From contig JAOWCC010000936.1 in NCBI GenBank assembly GCA_030867875.1, forward strand, positions 17,368,095 to 17,432,094: a stretch of DNA of 64,000 bases, in the 5' to 3' direction. This stretch comes from Actinernus sp. WN-2022 (Eukaryota > Cnidaria > Anthozoa > Actiniaria > Actinernidae). The number at the start of each line of letters is the position of its first letter. Position 1 is the stretch's first letter. A program made the translations under genes and the position numbers. Under the pieces are notes generated by a model. That model had not been told where the DNA came from. It did no database searches and saw only the letters and a list, made by a program, of their open reading frames with translations. Of the stretch, positions 1 to 10,638 are shown in pieces.

Positions 1-460
1 AAAAACCCAGAAAAATTGCCTCCGCCTGATCTGAATATGATACGCTGATAAATGAGAATAGCAATTATATTTATAGTTTGTTTATATTTTAATAAATCAC
101 GATGGAACACTTTGTAACTGTGCATTAGAAAACTTAACTATATATTTCACTTCATAGTTATTCCTGACATTTTACTCTTATGGCACTTTGAGAATACATA
201 AAATACAGTGCCTTGCAGCTTATAACAGCCAGGCGACGAGGGAGAGCAGACGAATTTAGAGCTGTAGAATAAGAAATATGGTTAGAGCCTAGAGGATACG
301 GAGTGCTCGACACTGAATATTTGAAAGTTTGTCAGAGGGGATATTAGTGCTCCAACTGGGCTTCAAGAAACAAGAGAAAACAAAGGGTTTATCATGTTTA
401 TTGTATTTATTGAAATCATTGTTAACGAAAGTCATTAAATTTTGCTTGTTGTTTCTACAA
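1..460. other. Non-coding, AT-rich DNA; no gene seen
   Basis: No convincing reading frame, RNA gene or repeat was recognised here. A 73-codon open frame starting at 329 runs into the tandem repeat that follows and has no recognisable domain, so I treat it as chance. Confidence 0.5.
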
Positions 461-598
461 TTTGTGGCTCGCTGGCCAGAATTTGTGGCTCGCTGGCCAG
501 AACACGCTGGTTCAATGTTTGAGCGGCTTGCTCGATTTAGAACACGCTAGTTCAAATGTTTGAGCACTTTCGCTCGATCTAGAACACGCTGGTTCAAA
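461..598. repeat. Small tandem repeats
   Basis: Two short repeats lie side by side. First, a ~21-bp unit containing GTGGCTCGCTGGCCAGAA occurs twice (about 463-500). Then a ~40-bp unit beginning AGAACACGCTGGTTCAA occurs about 2.4 times (about 498-598), with 'TGTTTGAGC' and 'GCTCGAT' in each full copy. No function is visible. Confidence 0.7.
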
Positions 599-1260
599 AA
601 TAAAGCAAGAGCACTGTACTCCAGTACTCCACTAAAGTCCACACAGTTGAAATACCACAAAAAGAACGCAAACAAGCGCTTAAAATGGTATATTTTTACT
701 CACCTAAAACTCCTCGAGCTGTCTGAGAGAAATACGACCACGCCTCGACCTCGCGCTCTCTCTTCGGGAAATCACATGGACCATGACGTCACACACAAAA
801 ACTCGCGCTGTGATTGGTTTTGTTCCTTCTATTGTTACATTACAATTTTCGATCGAGATTTTTTCTGCCTGCAAAATACATCGTGTGCCTCGTACGCGCA
901 TCGGCTCTATAATGCTGCCGCCTCGCGATCCTCGCCTCTTGGCTCGGATCGCTCGTTGGCAATAATAGGCCATATTTATATAGCGCCATATCACCACAGT
1001 CTCATGGCGCTTTACATTTTACTGACATATCACCGTCAGTTAATTTTTCGGACTGCTATTTCGGCGCCAATGGGCAATGGCTGCCACGCAGTTTACAATG
1101 TTGAGTGTGTGGTTAGTGCAATGGCCAGGCTGCTGTACCGGGTGACAATCCCCTTCTCTTTTTCGAGTAGTAGAACAGGTTCTTTCACGTCCCTTTCAAA
1201 TACTGATTAGAAGTAGAAGCAGACAAGGTCAACGATTTATAAACGTCCCTGCCCAAGGAC
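599..1260. other. Non-coding stretch; long open frames judged spurious
   Basis: A 216-codon frame (560-1210, plus) and a 97-codon frame (704-997, minus) overlap each other. Neither shows a domain, signal peptide or splice context, and the plus frame begins inside the minisatellite. A CRE-like TGACGTCA palindrome lies near 784-791. I see no supportable gene. Confidence 0.45.
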
Positions 1261-1769
1261 CAAGGGCACCCAACGAGTACTTTTTGAAATTCGTTTGAAA
1301 CCAGTTGTCTGCAGCTTATCTAGCCATTTTAAGGCGCCTACTATGTCTTTTGACGTATTCTAGAAAGCTATTAGCTGTTCGGATTTTCTAGGTGGAAATC
1401 GCGTCAACCGAAAATACTATGGCAAAATATTCCCGGCCTACGAATTTGTTAGTAGTCTAGAACAGAAACAAGAATTTTCTAGCCCAAGTAACTTCATGTT
1501 GCAAAGTTTTGTGGAGGTACGAATTTTTTAGGGAATGAAAATGTGTTGTTCTGACTCTATTGATCAGACGAATTGGGACGTACGAATATTTTAGGGAAAT
1601 CCTTTTAGTCTCCCTTTTCTTCTATAATTTTCTAGGGAATGAAAACAAATTTTCTAGCCAGTATTTCAGAAAACAATTTTCTAGGAACAATTTTTTCAAA
1701 TCCGAAAGTTTTAGGCTAACTTACTCTCCCGAACAGCTTTTTAACCGAAAACTTCGTTGGGTGCCCTTG
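1261..1769. mobile_element. MITE, copy A, with 16-bp TIRs and near-perfect 6-bp TSD
   Basis: The element begins CAAGGGCACCCAACGA and ends with its reverse complement TCGTTGGGTGCCCTTG. The flanks are AAGGAC on the left and AAGAAC on the right, a 6-bp duplication with one mismatch. A second copy in the opposite orientation lies at 25,442-25,947. The interior is rich in TTTTCTAG / CTAGAAAA words and codes for nothing recognisable. An open frame starting at 1,560 is present in both copies only because the DNA is shared. Confidence 0.8.
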
Positions 1770-1775
1770 AAGAAC

Positions 1776-2083
1776 GCGGCCGGGTTCGAACCACCAACTG
1801 AGCTAACCAGTGAGGCGGTGTTGGACTATGATATATATTTAGTTAGCTCAGTAACCATATGCATCGTAATATTTTTTTCTCTTTTTATTAGGATTTCTAT
1901 TTTTTTATATATCGCTTTCGCTTTCAAACTTTTTAGAGTGATCTTTGTATTTTGTTATTTTCAATCCTTTTTTATAGAGTGATCTTTGTATTTTGTTATT
2001 TTCAATCCAGGGCCACAAGAGAGAATACGGTATTTACTGTAATTGTGCACCCTCTTTAAATAAAGTGTTATCTATCTATCTAA
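1776..2083. repeat. tRNA-like debris, 41-bp tandem duplication and retroposon-type tail
   Basis: On the minus strand 1776-1825 contains an A-box-like TGGTTAGCTCAGTTGGTGG immediately followed by a B-box-like TTCGAACCC. The spacing is too short for a functional tRNA promoter. A 33-bp block beginning AGAGTGATCTTTGTATTTTG occurs twice with a 41-bp period (about 1935 and 1976). The stretch ends in AAATAAAGTG followed by (TATC)n, which resembles a SINE or LINE 3' tail. Probably overlapping retroposon relics. Confidence 0.45.
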
Positions 2084-2330
2084 CGTGCAGATTATAGTTG
2101 AAGTCATACTTCTCACGTGTCACGGCATACGGAACAGAGCCAGATCATGTACTAGAGTTACCAGTGAGTGGCTTAACACTACACACATTGCAATAGCTAA
2201 CTCAAAAAATATCGAGAAAGCTCTAGCTCACGATCAGTCACGTAGACTAACCTAAGGCAGAGCTAAGGAAGAACCTGACAATAAAACGTACCGGCTAACC
2301 CGTCGGAATATGAAAAGTTCTCTGGTAAAC

Positions 2331-2670
2331 CCACAGACAACCCAAGCTCTAATTGTGTGTATTTGTCCGTATATAACATAAAGACTTTGTATGGGAACTA
2401 CTAAATGGGAAAAATCACGAATTTTACCACTATTGATACGTTAAATCAACTGAAATAAACATACATTTGCTCTATATGTTGTACTTTGATCCGAAAAGGA
2501 AAAGAAGCCCAAATCGCTAATGAACGACAAGGGACAACCGGTATGCAAACGTATGTTTATTTCAGTTGATTTAACGTATCAATAGTGGTAAAATTCGTGA
2601 TTTCCTCCGTTTAGTAGTTCCCATACAAATACTGACAAATACACACAATTAGAGCTTGAGTTGCCTGTGG
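2331..2670. mobile_element. Foldback element, copy A, TSD TAAAC
   Basis: About 150-bp arms are inverted copies of each other. The outer end CCACAGACAACCCAAGCTCT matches the reverse complement of the right end, and the duplicated flank TAAAC lies on both sides. The arms contain AATTGTGTGTATTTGTC and a block around AACGTATCAATAGTGGTAAA. A longer relative with the same ends is at 39,246-39,832. It encodes nothing. Confidence 0.8.
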
Positions 2671-3470
2671 TAAACCATGAGTTCTTACTGATATTGGGCT
2701 AAGGGTTTACAGATTACACAAGATAAAAAACAATACTGTGATGCAAGGCTTTTCTGGGGTTCAAACCCATAACGTTCTATATGTTTGATGTAATGACCAC
2801 TACACTAAGCATCCATCCACTCTAAAGATGTAATAAATATTCAGCTTCATAGCACTAGTGCCCATGTAAATTAGTTCCCAGTCGTGAGGCGATCGTGAAA
2901 TTTAATTATCTCGTCCCCAGGGCCCTAGCTCTCAGAAAGGCGACCCACTCCATCCCCTTGAGCTGCTTATTCATCAAATTAAGATTTGTATATATTATGT
3001 CAGTTATAACTTCCAATAAGTCTTCTGTAATTTCAGAAGGCTAAGCTGGTATTTAAAATTCATAAAGGTATCAAAATAAAGGCACGATGTGAGAAAACAT
3101 TATAGATATTTTAGTCGACATGGCTATGGCAATTTTACCACAGGAAACCCAAGCTCTGTTTGTGTTTTAAATTATAAGGGTTTGTATGAGATTTTTAACG
3201 AGTATTTGGTTAGAAATACTGAAATAAAATCAATGAAGTTACAGCCAGTTGAAATTGGAGAGATTTGTATGAGAAAAACAACGGACGCCTTTCTAGCCTC
3301 GCTTTCATGTTTTTCTGCATTAGAAATGCTCGTAGCTCAACAGCAATTCTCCACATTGCTCTAAAACTCAAAACTGTTACTTGTTTTAATGTGATCTTTC
3401 ATGTGGTAGCATTGGTTTCCCTCTACAGATTTATCTTCCAAATTATGCAAATTAGGAGGCGGCCATTATG
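2671..3470. other. Non-coding; contains a tRNA-like head and a degenerate foldback end
   Basis: Apart from the tRNA-like head at 2750-2812, the only recognisable item is at 3138-3160. There the words CCACAGGAAACCCAAGCTCT resemble the outer end of the foldback family at 2331 and 39246, but no matching right end was found. The overlapping small frames at 3089-3471 have no domain. Confidence 0.4.
2750..2812 (-). repeat. tRNA-like SINE head
   Basis: Read on the minus strand this has an A-box-like TAGTGTAGTGG and, about 35 bases later, a B-box-like GGGTTTGAACCCC. No acceptor stem closes around it, so this is a tRNA-derived retroposon head rather than a tRNA gene. Confidence 0.45.
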
Positions 3471-3475
3471 AAAGT

Positions 3476-3600
3476 CGTGTAGTGGTTATCACGTCCGCCT
3501 TGAACGCGGGAGACCGAGGTTCGAGTCCTCGCCGGCGAACCACATTTCCACATAGTATGTTATATCTATCTTTCATGCCTATTTTGTTATCTATTCAATA
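3476..3600 (+). repeat. tRNA-derived SINE with CCA-like junction
   Basis: The head has GTGTAGTGGTTATCAC (D arm), a 5-bp anticodon stem around loop CTTGAAC, and a T arm CGAGG-TTCGAGT-CCTCG followed by an acceptor-like GCCGGCGA and ACCA. The 5' acceptor half does not pair with the 3' half, so it is not a functional tRNA gene. The body, containing ACATAGTATGTTATATCT, recurs as an inverted dimer at 17,945-18,107, which supports a dispersed SINE family. Confidence 0.65.
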
Positions 3601-3725
3601 TAAAATCCTACGTTGTGTCATCTTTGCCATATAGTCCTTGGACTTCGTATTCATTTTGGCTGATTAGACATGACTTAGATCCAACGTAGCAACCAACAGG
3701 ATTTTCGTCCACGGTTCTTTGCCGT
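3600..3725 (+). repeat. Penelope-associated 3' repeat, diverged copy
   Basis: This segment shares an ordered set of words with 27,325-27,435: TACGTTGTGTC, TTTGC, GCTGATTAGA / GCCGATTAGA, GATCCAACGTA and CGTCCACGGTT. At 27 kb the same sequence follows the C-terminal end of a Penelope-like endonuclease frame, so I infer a detached 3' tail of the same family. Confidence 0.45.
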
Positions 3726-3899
3726 TTCTCCGCAAGTTTACTATCTTATGTCATATTGAACAACTGATTAGTAAATTAGTATTAATTAGGTCTGACTTAG
3801 GCCCGATTCAAAAGATAATTAGGCGGCTTCTTTTGATCTAATTAGGCCGTTCGGCGCATGAAAAGTTCGACGTTTGAATCAGTTATAAAAGAAGACCAG

Positions 3900-4300
3900 A
3901 TCAAGGTATACTCTAACCAATAATTGACCGGCAAAAGGTTCAAGAAAATTAGACGGTCCCTATAACTGCAGTGATTGGAATTCTTGCAGATAATCGTGTT
4001 GCTCTACGCTGTACAAATTCAATTAGTACGGTGTTTCTACTGATGACCGATTGAGGCGCCCACAACTGACTACGATAACCAACGTGCGACGTCACAAAGC
4101 TAAAGGGCTTTCAGGGCGTCACTAGATAGGTCCTTGGTGCAATTACGTTTAAGAAAGCCAAGCATTCGATTAGTTTTTGCTGATATGGAATCGATGTGTA
4201 GAATCCACGAGAGGCCACTTAACTTATACTGAACAGTGACGCCAAGGTCCCTTTGAGTGGGTACGGTCTTTAATGCTTCGCTGTGGTTGGTGTTGGGTGC
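3900..4300 (-). pseudogene. LINE reverse transcriptase C-terminal fragment, broken
   Basis: Conceptual translation of the minus strand gives the conserved C-terminal part of a non-LTR reverse transcriptase ORF2. It contains a 'RDLGVTV' strand, then 'HIDSIS' and 'MLGFLKRNC', and after a stop and frame change 'SQLWAPQ' and 'FVQRRATR'. These match in order the thumb and connection region of CR1/Jockey-type LINEs. The catalytic palm is absent. A stop codon near 4,096 and the frame change show it is dead. Its 5' part appears to have been lost next to the poly-G-ended element at 4,320. Confidence 0.75.
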
Positions 4301-4319
4301 GATTAAAACTCCTGGGAAA

Positions 4320-4862
4320 GGGGGGGGGGGGGGGGGGGGGTGTACTCCCTAAAAATTAGGATGGTAGTGTGTCGCTGAGCCCTTGAAACCCTTACACTAT
4401 TCCAGGCCAAGAAATTGTATTTTTGCGACCCTGTTCCAGACAAAATGGCAAACTGAAGGTACTCTGTTCCAGTCTAGAAACAACGAAAACATACCCTGTT
4501 CCAGGCAAAATGGCAAAGGATATCCTGTTCCAGACTAGAAACAAGAGACTATGTGGCTATGCTGTACGAGATCTATGTGACCAGGACTACATTCACAATC
4601 ACAAGAAGCTGCTTAATCCTTTGGACCATCCATCCCAGATATCGATGACCGGAAACTACCTGGTCCACGAGAACCACCTTCAGCTGGTATACAGCATCTT
4701 CCGCTGTTTCAGACCAAAACAGTGATTTTGATATACTGTTCCAGACCAAAACAGTGATTTATATACCCTGTTCCAGGCTAAGAATTGTCAAAAACCATAC
4801 CCTGTCGAGCGGCACGTATCCGTATAGCCTATATATGGGAGTACCCCCCCCCCCCTCCCCCG
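4320..4862 (-). mobile_element. Poly-G/poly-C-ended repeat element, copy 1
   Basis: A run of 20 or more G at 4320-4340 opens the element and a C run at about 4844-4862 closes it. Just inside the right end is ATATATGGGAGTA, which is the reverse complement of the left inner end of the copy at 17,085-17,487. Internally the word CCTGTTCCAG(A/G)C occurs at least six times with variable spacing. The 100-codon frame at 4423 is made of these sub-repeats and is not a gene. Confidence 0.7.
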
Positions 4863-4911
4863 GGTTAAATCTATATCGCTTACGAGTGATACGGAGATTT
4901 TCGCACTCTTG

Positions 4912-4970
4912 ATTAGCTCAGTGGTTTAGCGCCGGTCTGATGTGCGGGATGTCGATCGAGGGTTCAAACT
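4912..4970 (+). repeat. tRNA-like SINE head cut by the BEL element
   Basis: A perfect A box (TTAGCTCAGTGG) and a B box (GGGTTCAAAC) are correctly spaced for a tRNA-type Pol III promoter. The sequence then runs directly into the end of the BEL LTR (TGTCACGG), so the retroposon was probably split by that insertion. Confidence 0.6.
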
Positions 4971-5204
4971 GTCACGGAATTCTTCGGCGAATTCCCGCTC
5001 GCGCTGATTCACTCAATAAGGACTCTATCTGTCTGTTTCTCTTCTTTATTCGGTCTGCATAACATTCACAACCTTCCCGTTTCTTTACAATTATCCGTTC
5101 CTCTGCCTCGTGCTACACTGGGTCACAAGTCCATTCTCTCCTACAATTAAATGCATGATCTGCTCTCTTATTACATGTCAATCAAAGTACGTACTTAATA
5201 ACTA
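4971..5204 (-). repeat. BEL 3' LTR
   Basis: It is bounded on the left by TGTCACGG and on the right by ACTTAATAACTAG. The part at 5096-5204 matches the LTR at the other end. It preserves the pre-insertion state of the MITE site (ACAAGT once, at 5125-5130), whereas the other LTR has ACAAGT on both sides of an insertion. Confidence 0.7.
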
Positions 5205-5249
5205 GAATAAGCGGAACACGTTCATTTATGAGTCAAGCATTGCATCAAT

Positions 5250-6481
5250 CTACTCTAACGCCGCAGCGCGTCTTGGCCGTTTCCTAGCAACTGAGTTGGG
5301 TGGTATCGGCGCAGCTACCCTAGGATATTTTCCTTTGCTGTTCACCTCTATGGGGTGTAATTTCTGTACCAGTCTAGACAGATGTACTGGTTTACCCCCC
5401 GTTATCACTATCACTGTTGCCCCCTGACCACATTGTCTCTCCCACACACCAAATTCTCAACTACTCCTGTCTTCCATTGATTCCTTCTTTTGTCCTCTTC
5501 AGACACTACAACAACATCTCCTATCTCTACGGAATTGCCTTCGCTACCTCTCCTATATACTGTCACGATACTCTCGCAAGTCTGACTGATACTCTTTCTT
5601 CCATCTATTCCAGAAATGTCCTAGCTTTATACTAAGGTACCTAACCATAGCATTGTGGTCTACTTCTCTGTCATCAGCCGGCTCTACTTTTTCGTCTGGC
5701 ATTGACTTAATATTCCTTCCATAGATCAGTTGTGAGGGTGTCAACGGCTCCCTACTTCGTTGTAGTCATAGGTCAGTGGTCTGCTATTCAGCGTACCTTC
5801 TATTTCAACCAACACCGTCAAAAGCTCATCATATGACAGTTTAGCATCACCTAGCGTTTTCCTAAGGCATCGCTTAACACTGCCTACCATGCGCTCAAAA
5901 AACCCACCCCACCATGGGGTTCTTTCCAAATTGAACCTCCAATCCAACCTGTTTGTCTCGAGGTGCGCTCTTACTTCCGGGTGGTCATAGAGTTCTCGCA
6001 AGGCTCTCTCCGTAGCCTTAAAGGTCTTCCCGTTGTAGATACTATAAGTATACGAGTAAGCCTTCCCTTCAAGCCTTCTACAAGTCACACACTTACCAAT
6101 CAATTTTTTCACGATCTGCCTACCCTTTGGCACCCAGAATCGTGGTCGCAGCTCTGCCAGTGTAGCTCTTATTCCATTGTGGTGAACCTTTTCATGCCAG
6201 TCTAAGACAATCATGTCTGTCAGTTTATGGCTTCTTGGCAGTATACTTGGCTTAAGTGCTTCCTCCTCAAGGTCTGAATTGCAAAGCCTCCCTTTGCATC
6301 TTAACAACCCGGCCTCCTCGATCAGACCCAGTTTTCCTATCAGTTGGTTGAAGTGCCCTTGCTGCTTCAACTCTGATTGGATTGACTGGACCCAGACCTT
6401 CTCAGCCATAAATAATTCTTCTCTGCTTAATCCTCCAGAGTACTTTGCTTGCCCTTTACCTCGGGCTCTTGTGTTATGCAT
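5250..6481 (-). pseudogene. BEL integrase region, with internal deletion and frameshift
   Basis: The frame at 5741-6481 carries the H2C2-type zinc-binding region ('HEKVHHNG' followed by 'GKCVTCRR') and then the back end of the integrase core ('RTPWWGGFFERMVGSVKR', 'TLNSRPL'). Between them, after 'LEGKAYSYTYS', the early catalytic-core segment expected in the family is missing, so this is an internal deletion. The frame at 5553-5744 continues with the BEL C-terminal extension ('FWNRWKKEY') in another phase, and 5250-5447 has the basic tail. Its role would have been insertion of element DNA into the host chromosome. The upstream end is cut by a LINE at 6489. Confidence 0.85.
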
Positions 6482-6488
6482 AAAGCGT

Positions 6489-8060
6489 ACATACATACAT
6501 ATACTTTATTTTGATACGCTAGCCACTACAACTACAACACTGAATGTTGACCCGCGAGCTGATTTCCAAGTGAGGCGTACAAAGATTGGTGTATATATAT
6601 ACAAGATTCATGAATGGTATGAATTAACGATGGCTCATATTAAGCTTACATTTTTTTTAACTGACGAATAAAAATAATCAGCATAACTCAGTGTCAAGCA
6701 TGAAGGCAATGTTGCGTTTAAACTGAGCTAATGTATTTGCCTTCTTAGCCTTATCCGGTAGGCTGTTCCAAAGCATAGCACCGCTGTATTTGAAGCTGCG
6801 CTTTAGATAATTGGTTTTTGGCTTTGGAAGTGCTAGGTCCGTATCAAGGTTTCTTAGATTATATTGAATTTTACTTTCAGGAAGTCTTATAAATGATTCT
6901 CTTAAATATGGTGTAGATTGATTATTCAGGGTTTTATACATTAATGTTGATTTAATTTGAATTCGTCTTTCTTGGAGAGTTTTCCAGTCTAAGCAATCAA
7001 GTATATCTCCTGAGCGAGTTTCATAGCCTGCACCAGTAATTACTCTTGCCGCACGAGATTGTAATTTCTGTATTCTATCTTTAAGGCCTTTGCCGCAGGT
7101 ATCCCACAAAGGGGAGCAGTAATCAAAATATGGTTGTACTAGGGCTTTGTATATGCATTCAAGTGAAGTGATTGGCACGCAGGGCTTAATTCGCCTCAAG
7201 GCACCAATCCCTGCACTTGCCTTCTTGCAAATGCTATCAATGTGATTTTGAAAGGTTAGTCTCTCATCAATTTCTACTCCAAGACATTTGTGTGAGCCCA
7301 CCCGAGCGACTCCAGCATTGTCTATAAATACATTGTTTGATATTTCCTCGATTTTGTTATTAAGATTAAACGCAGAGCCAATAATCATCAGCTTCGTCTT
7401 TGAAGGATGAAACTGTAGTTTGTTTACAGCAAGCCAATCACATATATTATCAATATCTGAATTTAAATTAGAGGCAATATCAGCTTCATTAAACGAAGAT
7501 GTAAAGATTTGGATGTCGTCTGCATATAGACAGGGAGTGGTAGAGGTAAGGCACTTTGGCAGGTCATTTATATATAACAGAAATAAGAGCGGTATTTCTT
7601 TTGGGGATGACAGAGACCATTAACAAAGCACTGTTGTTGCCTGCATTTAAGATAGGAAACGACCCATTTCAACTAACAACCCGAAACGCCGTAGAATTTC
7701 ATTTTCTGAAGCAAGATTGAATGGTGTATCGAATCAAAAGCTTTTCGTATGTCTAAAAATACCACACCTGTCAACATTCCCTTATCCATACTTTCAAACC
7801 ACTTGTCGCACATCTGTATTAATGCTGATACCGTACCATTGAATGTAACGGAAGCCGGATTGAAATTTTGAAAGTATAGAGTTTTCCATAAGATACCCAT
7901 ATAATTGTCGAAATATTTCTTTCTCGAACACTTTAGTTATTATCGGCAAGATTGATGGGTCTATAATTACCAGTTTCTCGGCGGTCATCCGCTTTGTAAA
8001 TTGAATTTACGCGCGCATGTTTCCAATCATCAATAAAAATCCCGGTGGAAATGGAAATGG
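6489..8060 (-). mobile_element. CR1/Jockey-type LINE inserted in the BEL element
   Basis: AAAGCGT is present at 6482-6488 and again at 8061-8067, a 7-bp target-site duplication. The 3' end on the minus strand carries an (ACAT)n-type tail next to AAAATAAAGTAT. Reading the BEL frame straight across the duplicated site restores neighbouring BEL protein sequence, so the LINE arrived after BEL. It is 5'-truncated, as LINE copies usually are. Confidence 0.85.
6678..8040 (-). pseudogene. LINE reverse transcriptase (truncated, frameshifted)
   Basis: From 8,040 down to 6,678 the minus strand shows the RT domain in order. First come remnants of the finger region ('NYRPI'-like, 'FEKEIFRQLYGYL', 'FQSGFR'), then palm motif A ('FLDIRKAFDSIHH'), motif C 'LYADD' around 7,511-7,530, and a long clean C-terminal frame (236 residues, 6678-7388) with 'LGVEID', 'LVQPYFDYCSPLWD' and 'LQSRAARVITG'. 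The catalytic aspartates are present but frames change between the blocks, near 7,388 and 7,673-7,900. The endonuclease domain is absent. Its former role was target-primed reverse transcription. Confidence 0.85.
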
Positions 8061-9813
8061 AAAGCGTCTAACCCATGTGGTTACCTTGAACAGCCTCATA
8101 GTGTTACTAAAACGGTCTATATCGATGACACTGGACACGTGCTCTACCTACATTCACTACCATGGTCACAGTTTTCTTCTCTTCCTCTAGGGTCTTGGCA
8201 GTTTCCTTAACCAGCCAGCCCTCCTGAAGACCTGACAGCCATTTTGGCCCCTTCCACCAAAGCTCACTTTCTTTCAGATCAGAGGCTCGCACCCCCCTGG
8301 ATCCCAAATCTGCTGGGTTCTCTACACCGGGACAATGCCTCCATTCCCTTTGTTGGTCAAACACAGGATCTCCCCCACTCTGTGCCTAACAAACTGCTTC
8401 CACTCCCCCTTATTCTGGATCCAATAAAGCACAGTTATACTGTTTGTTTACAGCACTGACCCCGTTACCACAACCTGGGACTTTATGGCCTTCTTTACTG
8501 CATCCATGAGCTGCGCTAATGTTCGGGTCCAACCTAGGAATGCTCATTGCTTTCAATGGTGCATACGAGTCTTACTTGCCAATAACTTATCTGACCTACC
8601 TTCTTTAAATTCTCTATCCATCCATCCCAATTTCTCTTTACATCTCCTGTTACTTCTTCATCCCATCCCAGTTTCTGTGCACACAACTTTTGCACCAACT
8701 GCCACATGGCTCACAATCCCTAAGGTGTCACACACTAAGCAATTTGCGCTTTGTTGGCTGCAATCCCTCTGTTTTCTCATAAACATGCCTGAAACTAAAC
8801 TGATGGCAGTGTGTCTTCCTCATTATCCCACGGTATGCCAAGTACCTTACAGCTGGCTGCCTGAGGGTTCTGGTACCCCCAAGTAAGACTCAGCATAGGT
8901 TCCTTCATCCAGACCTGCACTCATCTTATTCTTTGACATGCTGCCTTCACTGGCACTCTGTAGTCTGACCTTCAGGTTTTTGTCATTTGTCAGCCACTTC
9001 CTCAACCGAAAGCCCCCTCAGCTAATCTATTCTTTGCCTTTGCAAACAGGTTATAGGCACTCTCAGCTGTGTCTTCCCCTGTCACAAGATCATCTACATA
9101 GAAGCCATCAATTATCGTTTCTACAAAATCTAGATCCCTTACCTTATACTGCAAGAGATGGTGTCTCAAGGTAGCATTCAGTAGGAATGGTGAAGCATTT
9201 AACCCAAAGACGACCCTGCAAAACCGGTACACCACAATGTTTGAACTACTATCACGAGGGTCTTCTGACCTCAAGAATCTCAGGCCACAAGAATCTCAGT
9301 CCTTGATCCACCTCAACGTTCAGAAACGCTTTCTCTATATCCCCAATCAGTGCAATTCTATGCATTCTAAATCTCAGCAAGATGTCAAATAAGTGATGGC
9401 CCAACATGTAAACAGTCATTGAGAAACCATTCTTACTTTCTTTTGAGGAAGCATCGTAAACGACTCTCATCTTGGTCGTCTCAGCACCTCTAAGTACGAC
9501 CGCTTGGTGAGGAAGGTAATGCACCTTGTTTAATACTGTACTCTAACTCAGTCACTGCCACAATAATGCCTGCCTCTAACTGACACCTTATGTTGGGCTC
9601 ATATTCTCCTAACATCTCTGGCTTCTTACTGAGTCTCTTCAATGTGCCCCTTAATCTCGACACACTGTTTGAATAGTTAGTGGGCAGCACCTCATGTCCT
9701 GCCTTCCATGGAAGCTTCACTGAATAACGAGTACCATTAAAAGAAATGTTATCTGAAAACTCTTCCTGTACTTCATCAACCTCCCTGATCCCTAAGGTTT
9801 CTAGGTCCCGCAA
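8061..9813 (-). pseudogene. BEL reverse transcriptase and RNase H, broken
   Basis: Minus-strand blocks run in order: RT entry (9490-9813, 'NISFNGTRYSVKLPWK'), palm motif A ('IALIGDIEKAFLNV', frame 9252-9524), motif C 'FYVDDLVTG' (frame 9002-9274), a decayed RNase H region ('SITVLYWIQNKGEWKQFV', around 8,390-8,450) and the linker before integrase ('HCPGVENPADLGSRG', 8107-8364). 'YVDD' is the usual active-site motif in BEL/Pao. Frames shift at least four times and stops occur in RNase H. The downstream end reaches the LINE target site at 8061. Confidence 0.85.
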
Positions 9814-9996
9814 CTTCCTCGCACTACTCTCTATCCTATCTGGTGTGGCACTATTCTGTATTACAAGGTTTGCCTAAGCTATTGTTTCTCTACCATGGCC
9901 GGACTCAATTCCACATTTCATGGGGCCCTATAATACTGTCTCTACTGCTACAGGTTCATTCTGCTTACCACGAATTGTATTACCTGTCTGAAATTG

Positions 9997-10563
9997 CTAC
10001 AAAAAATCAGCTCCTATCAGTAGATCTATCTCTAAATCCTCACTACCCTTACACACATCCAAAAACCAGAGTCCCCTTAAATATGGGTAGTACTTCTTTC
10101 CCATCTCTATGTGCTCGTTGTGTATGCTAGATATTTCTGGAACTACATACGCCTCTACCCGTGTGGTTCTCCCATTCCCAAGGGGCATTATATTAACCTC
10201 GGCTACATCCCTTAAACCATATTCTTTGGACCCTTGCCCAAAGGTGCTAATACAAAGCCATTCCCTTCTAATTACTCCCAGCCCTAGCGACTCTACAGAC
10301 TTTGCAGTTACAAATGACCTATGACTCCCAGAGTCAAATAACACTCTAATCCTCCCTTCCCTGTCATTTCCCTTAACTGAGGCTAGTGCTGTTTGCAGAG
10401 CTACTCTATTCCCTGTTCCTACATGCAGGTTACTTGCACTTGAAGCAGAATTATCTACTTGCTGAATACCCTCATCACTTTGCGCTTCACATAATGAACT
10501 ATGGTGCCCCTTCCCCCATTTCGTACATTTAACCCTTTCCCTACTGGACGTGTTTGGGCTCAC
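9997..10563 (-). pseudogene. BEL zinc knuckle and aspartic protease region
   Basis: This is the longest clean BEL frame upstream of RT. Near its start it has a zinc knuckle 'CTKWGKGHHSSLC', in which the second expected cysteine is replaced by tryptophan. About 90 residues in, 'VLFDSGSHRSFV' is the retropepsin-like active site (DSG), and 'LLIGADFL' at the end is the second conserved strand. The product would have cleaved the polyprotein. The W substitution in the knuckle and surrounding stops mark it as decayed. Confidence 0.85.
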
Positions 10564-10638
10564 TTCTGAGTGCTAACTCAACCCTCCCTCCTCAGTACAA
10601 GTTTGGCTAGCCCGGGGGAGTTAAAAACTGCTGACTTT

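Noticed and set aside
560..1210. 216-codon gene
   Set aside because: It starts in a minisatellite, has no domain, and overlaps an opposite-strand frame of similar quality.
1560..1982. 140-codon membrane protein
   Set aside because: Hydrophobic only because of T-rich DNA. The start lies inside a MITE and the same N-terminus appears in the other MITE copy.
3470..3543. Functional tRNA gene (anticodon loop TGA)
   Set aside because: The D, anticodon and T arms are recognisable, but the 5' acceptor half does not pair with the 3' half and the sequence continues into a SINE body.
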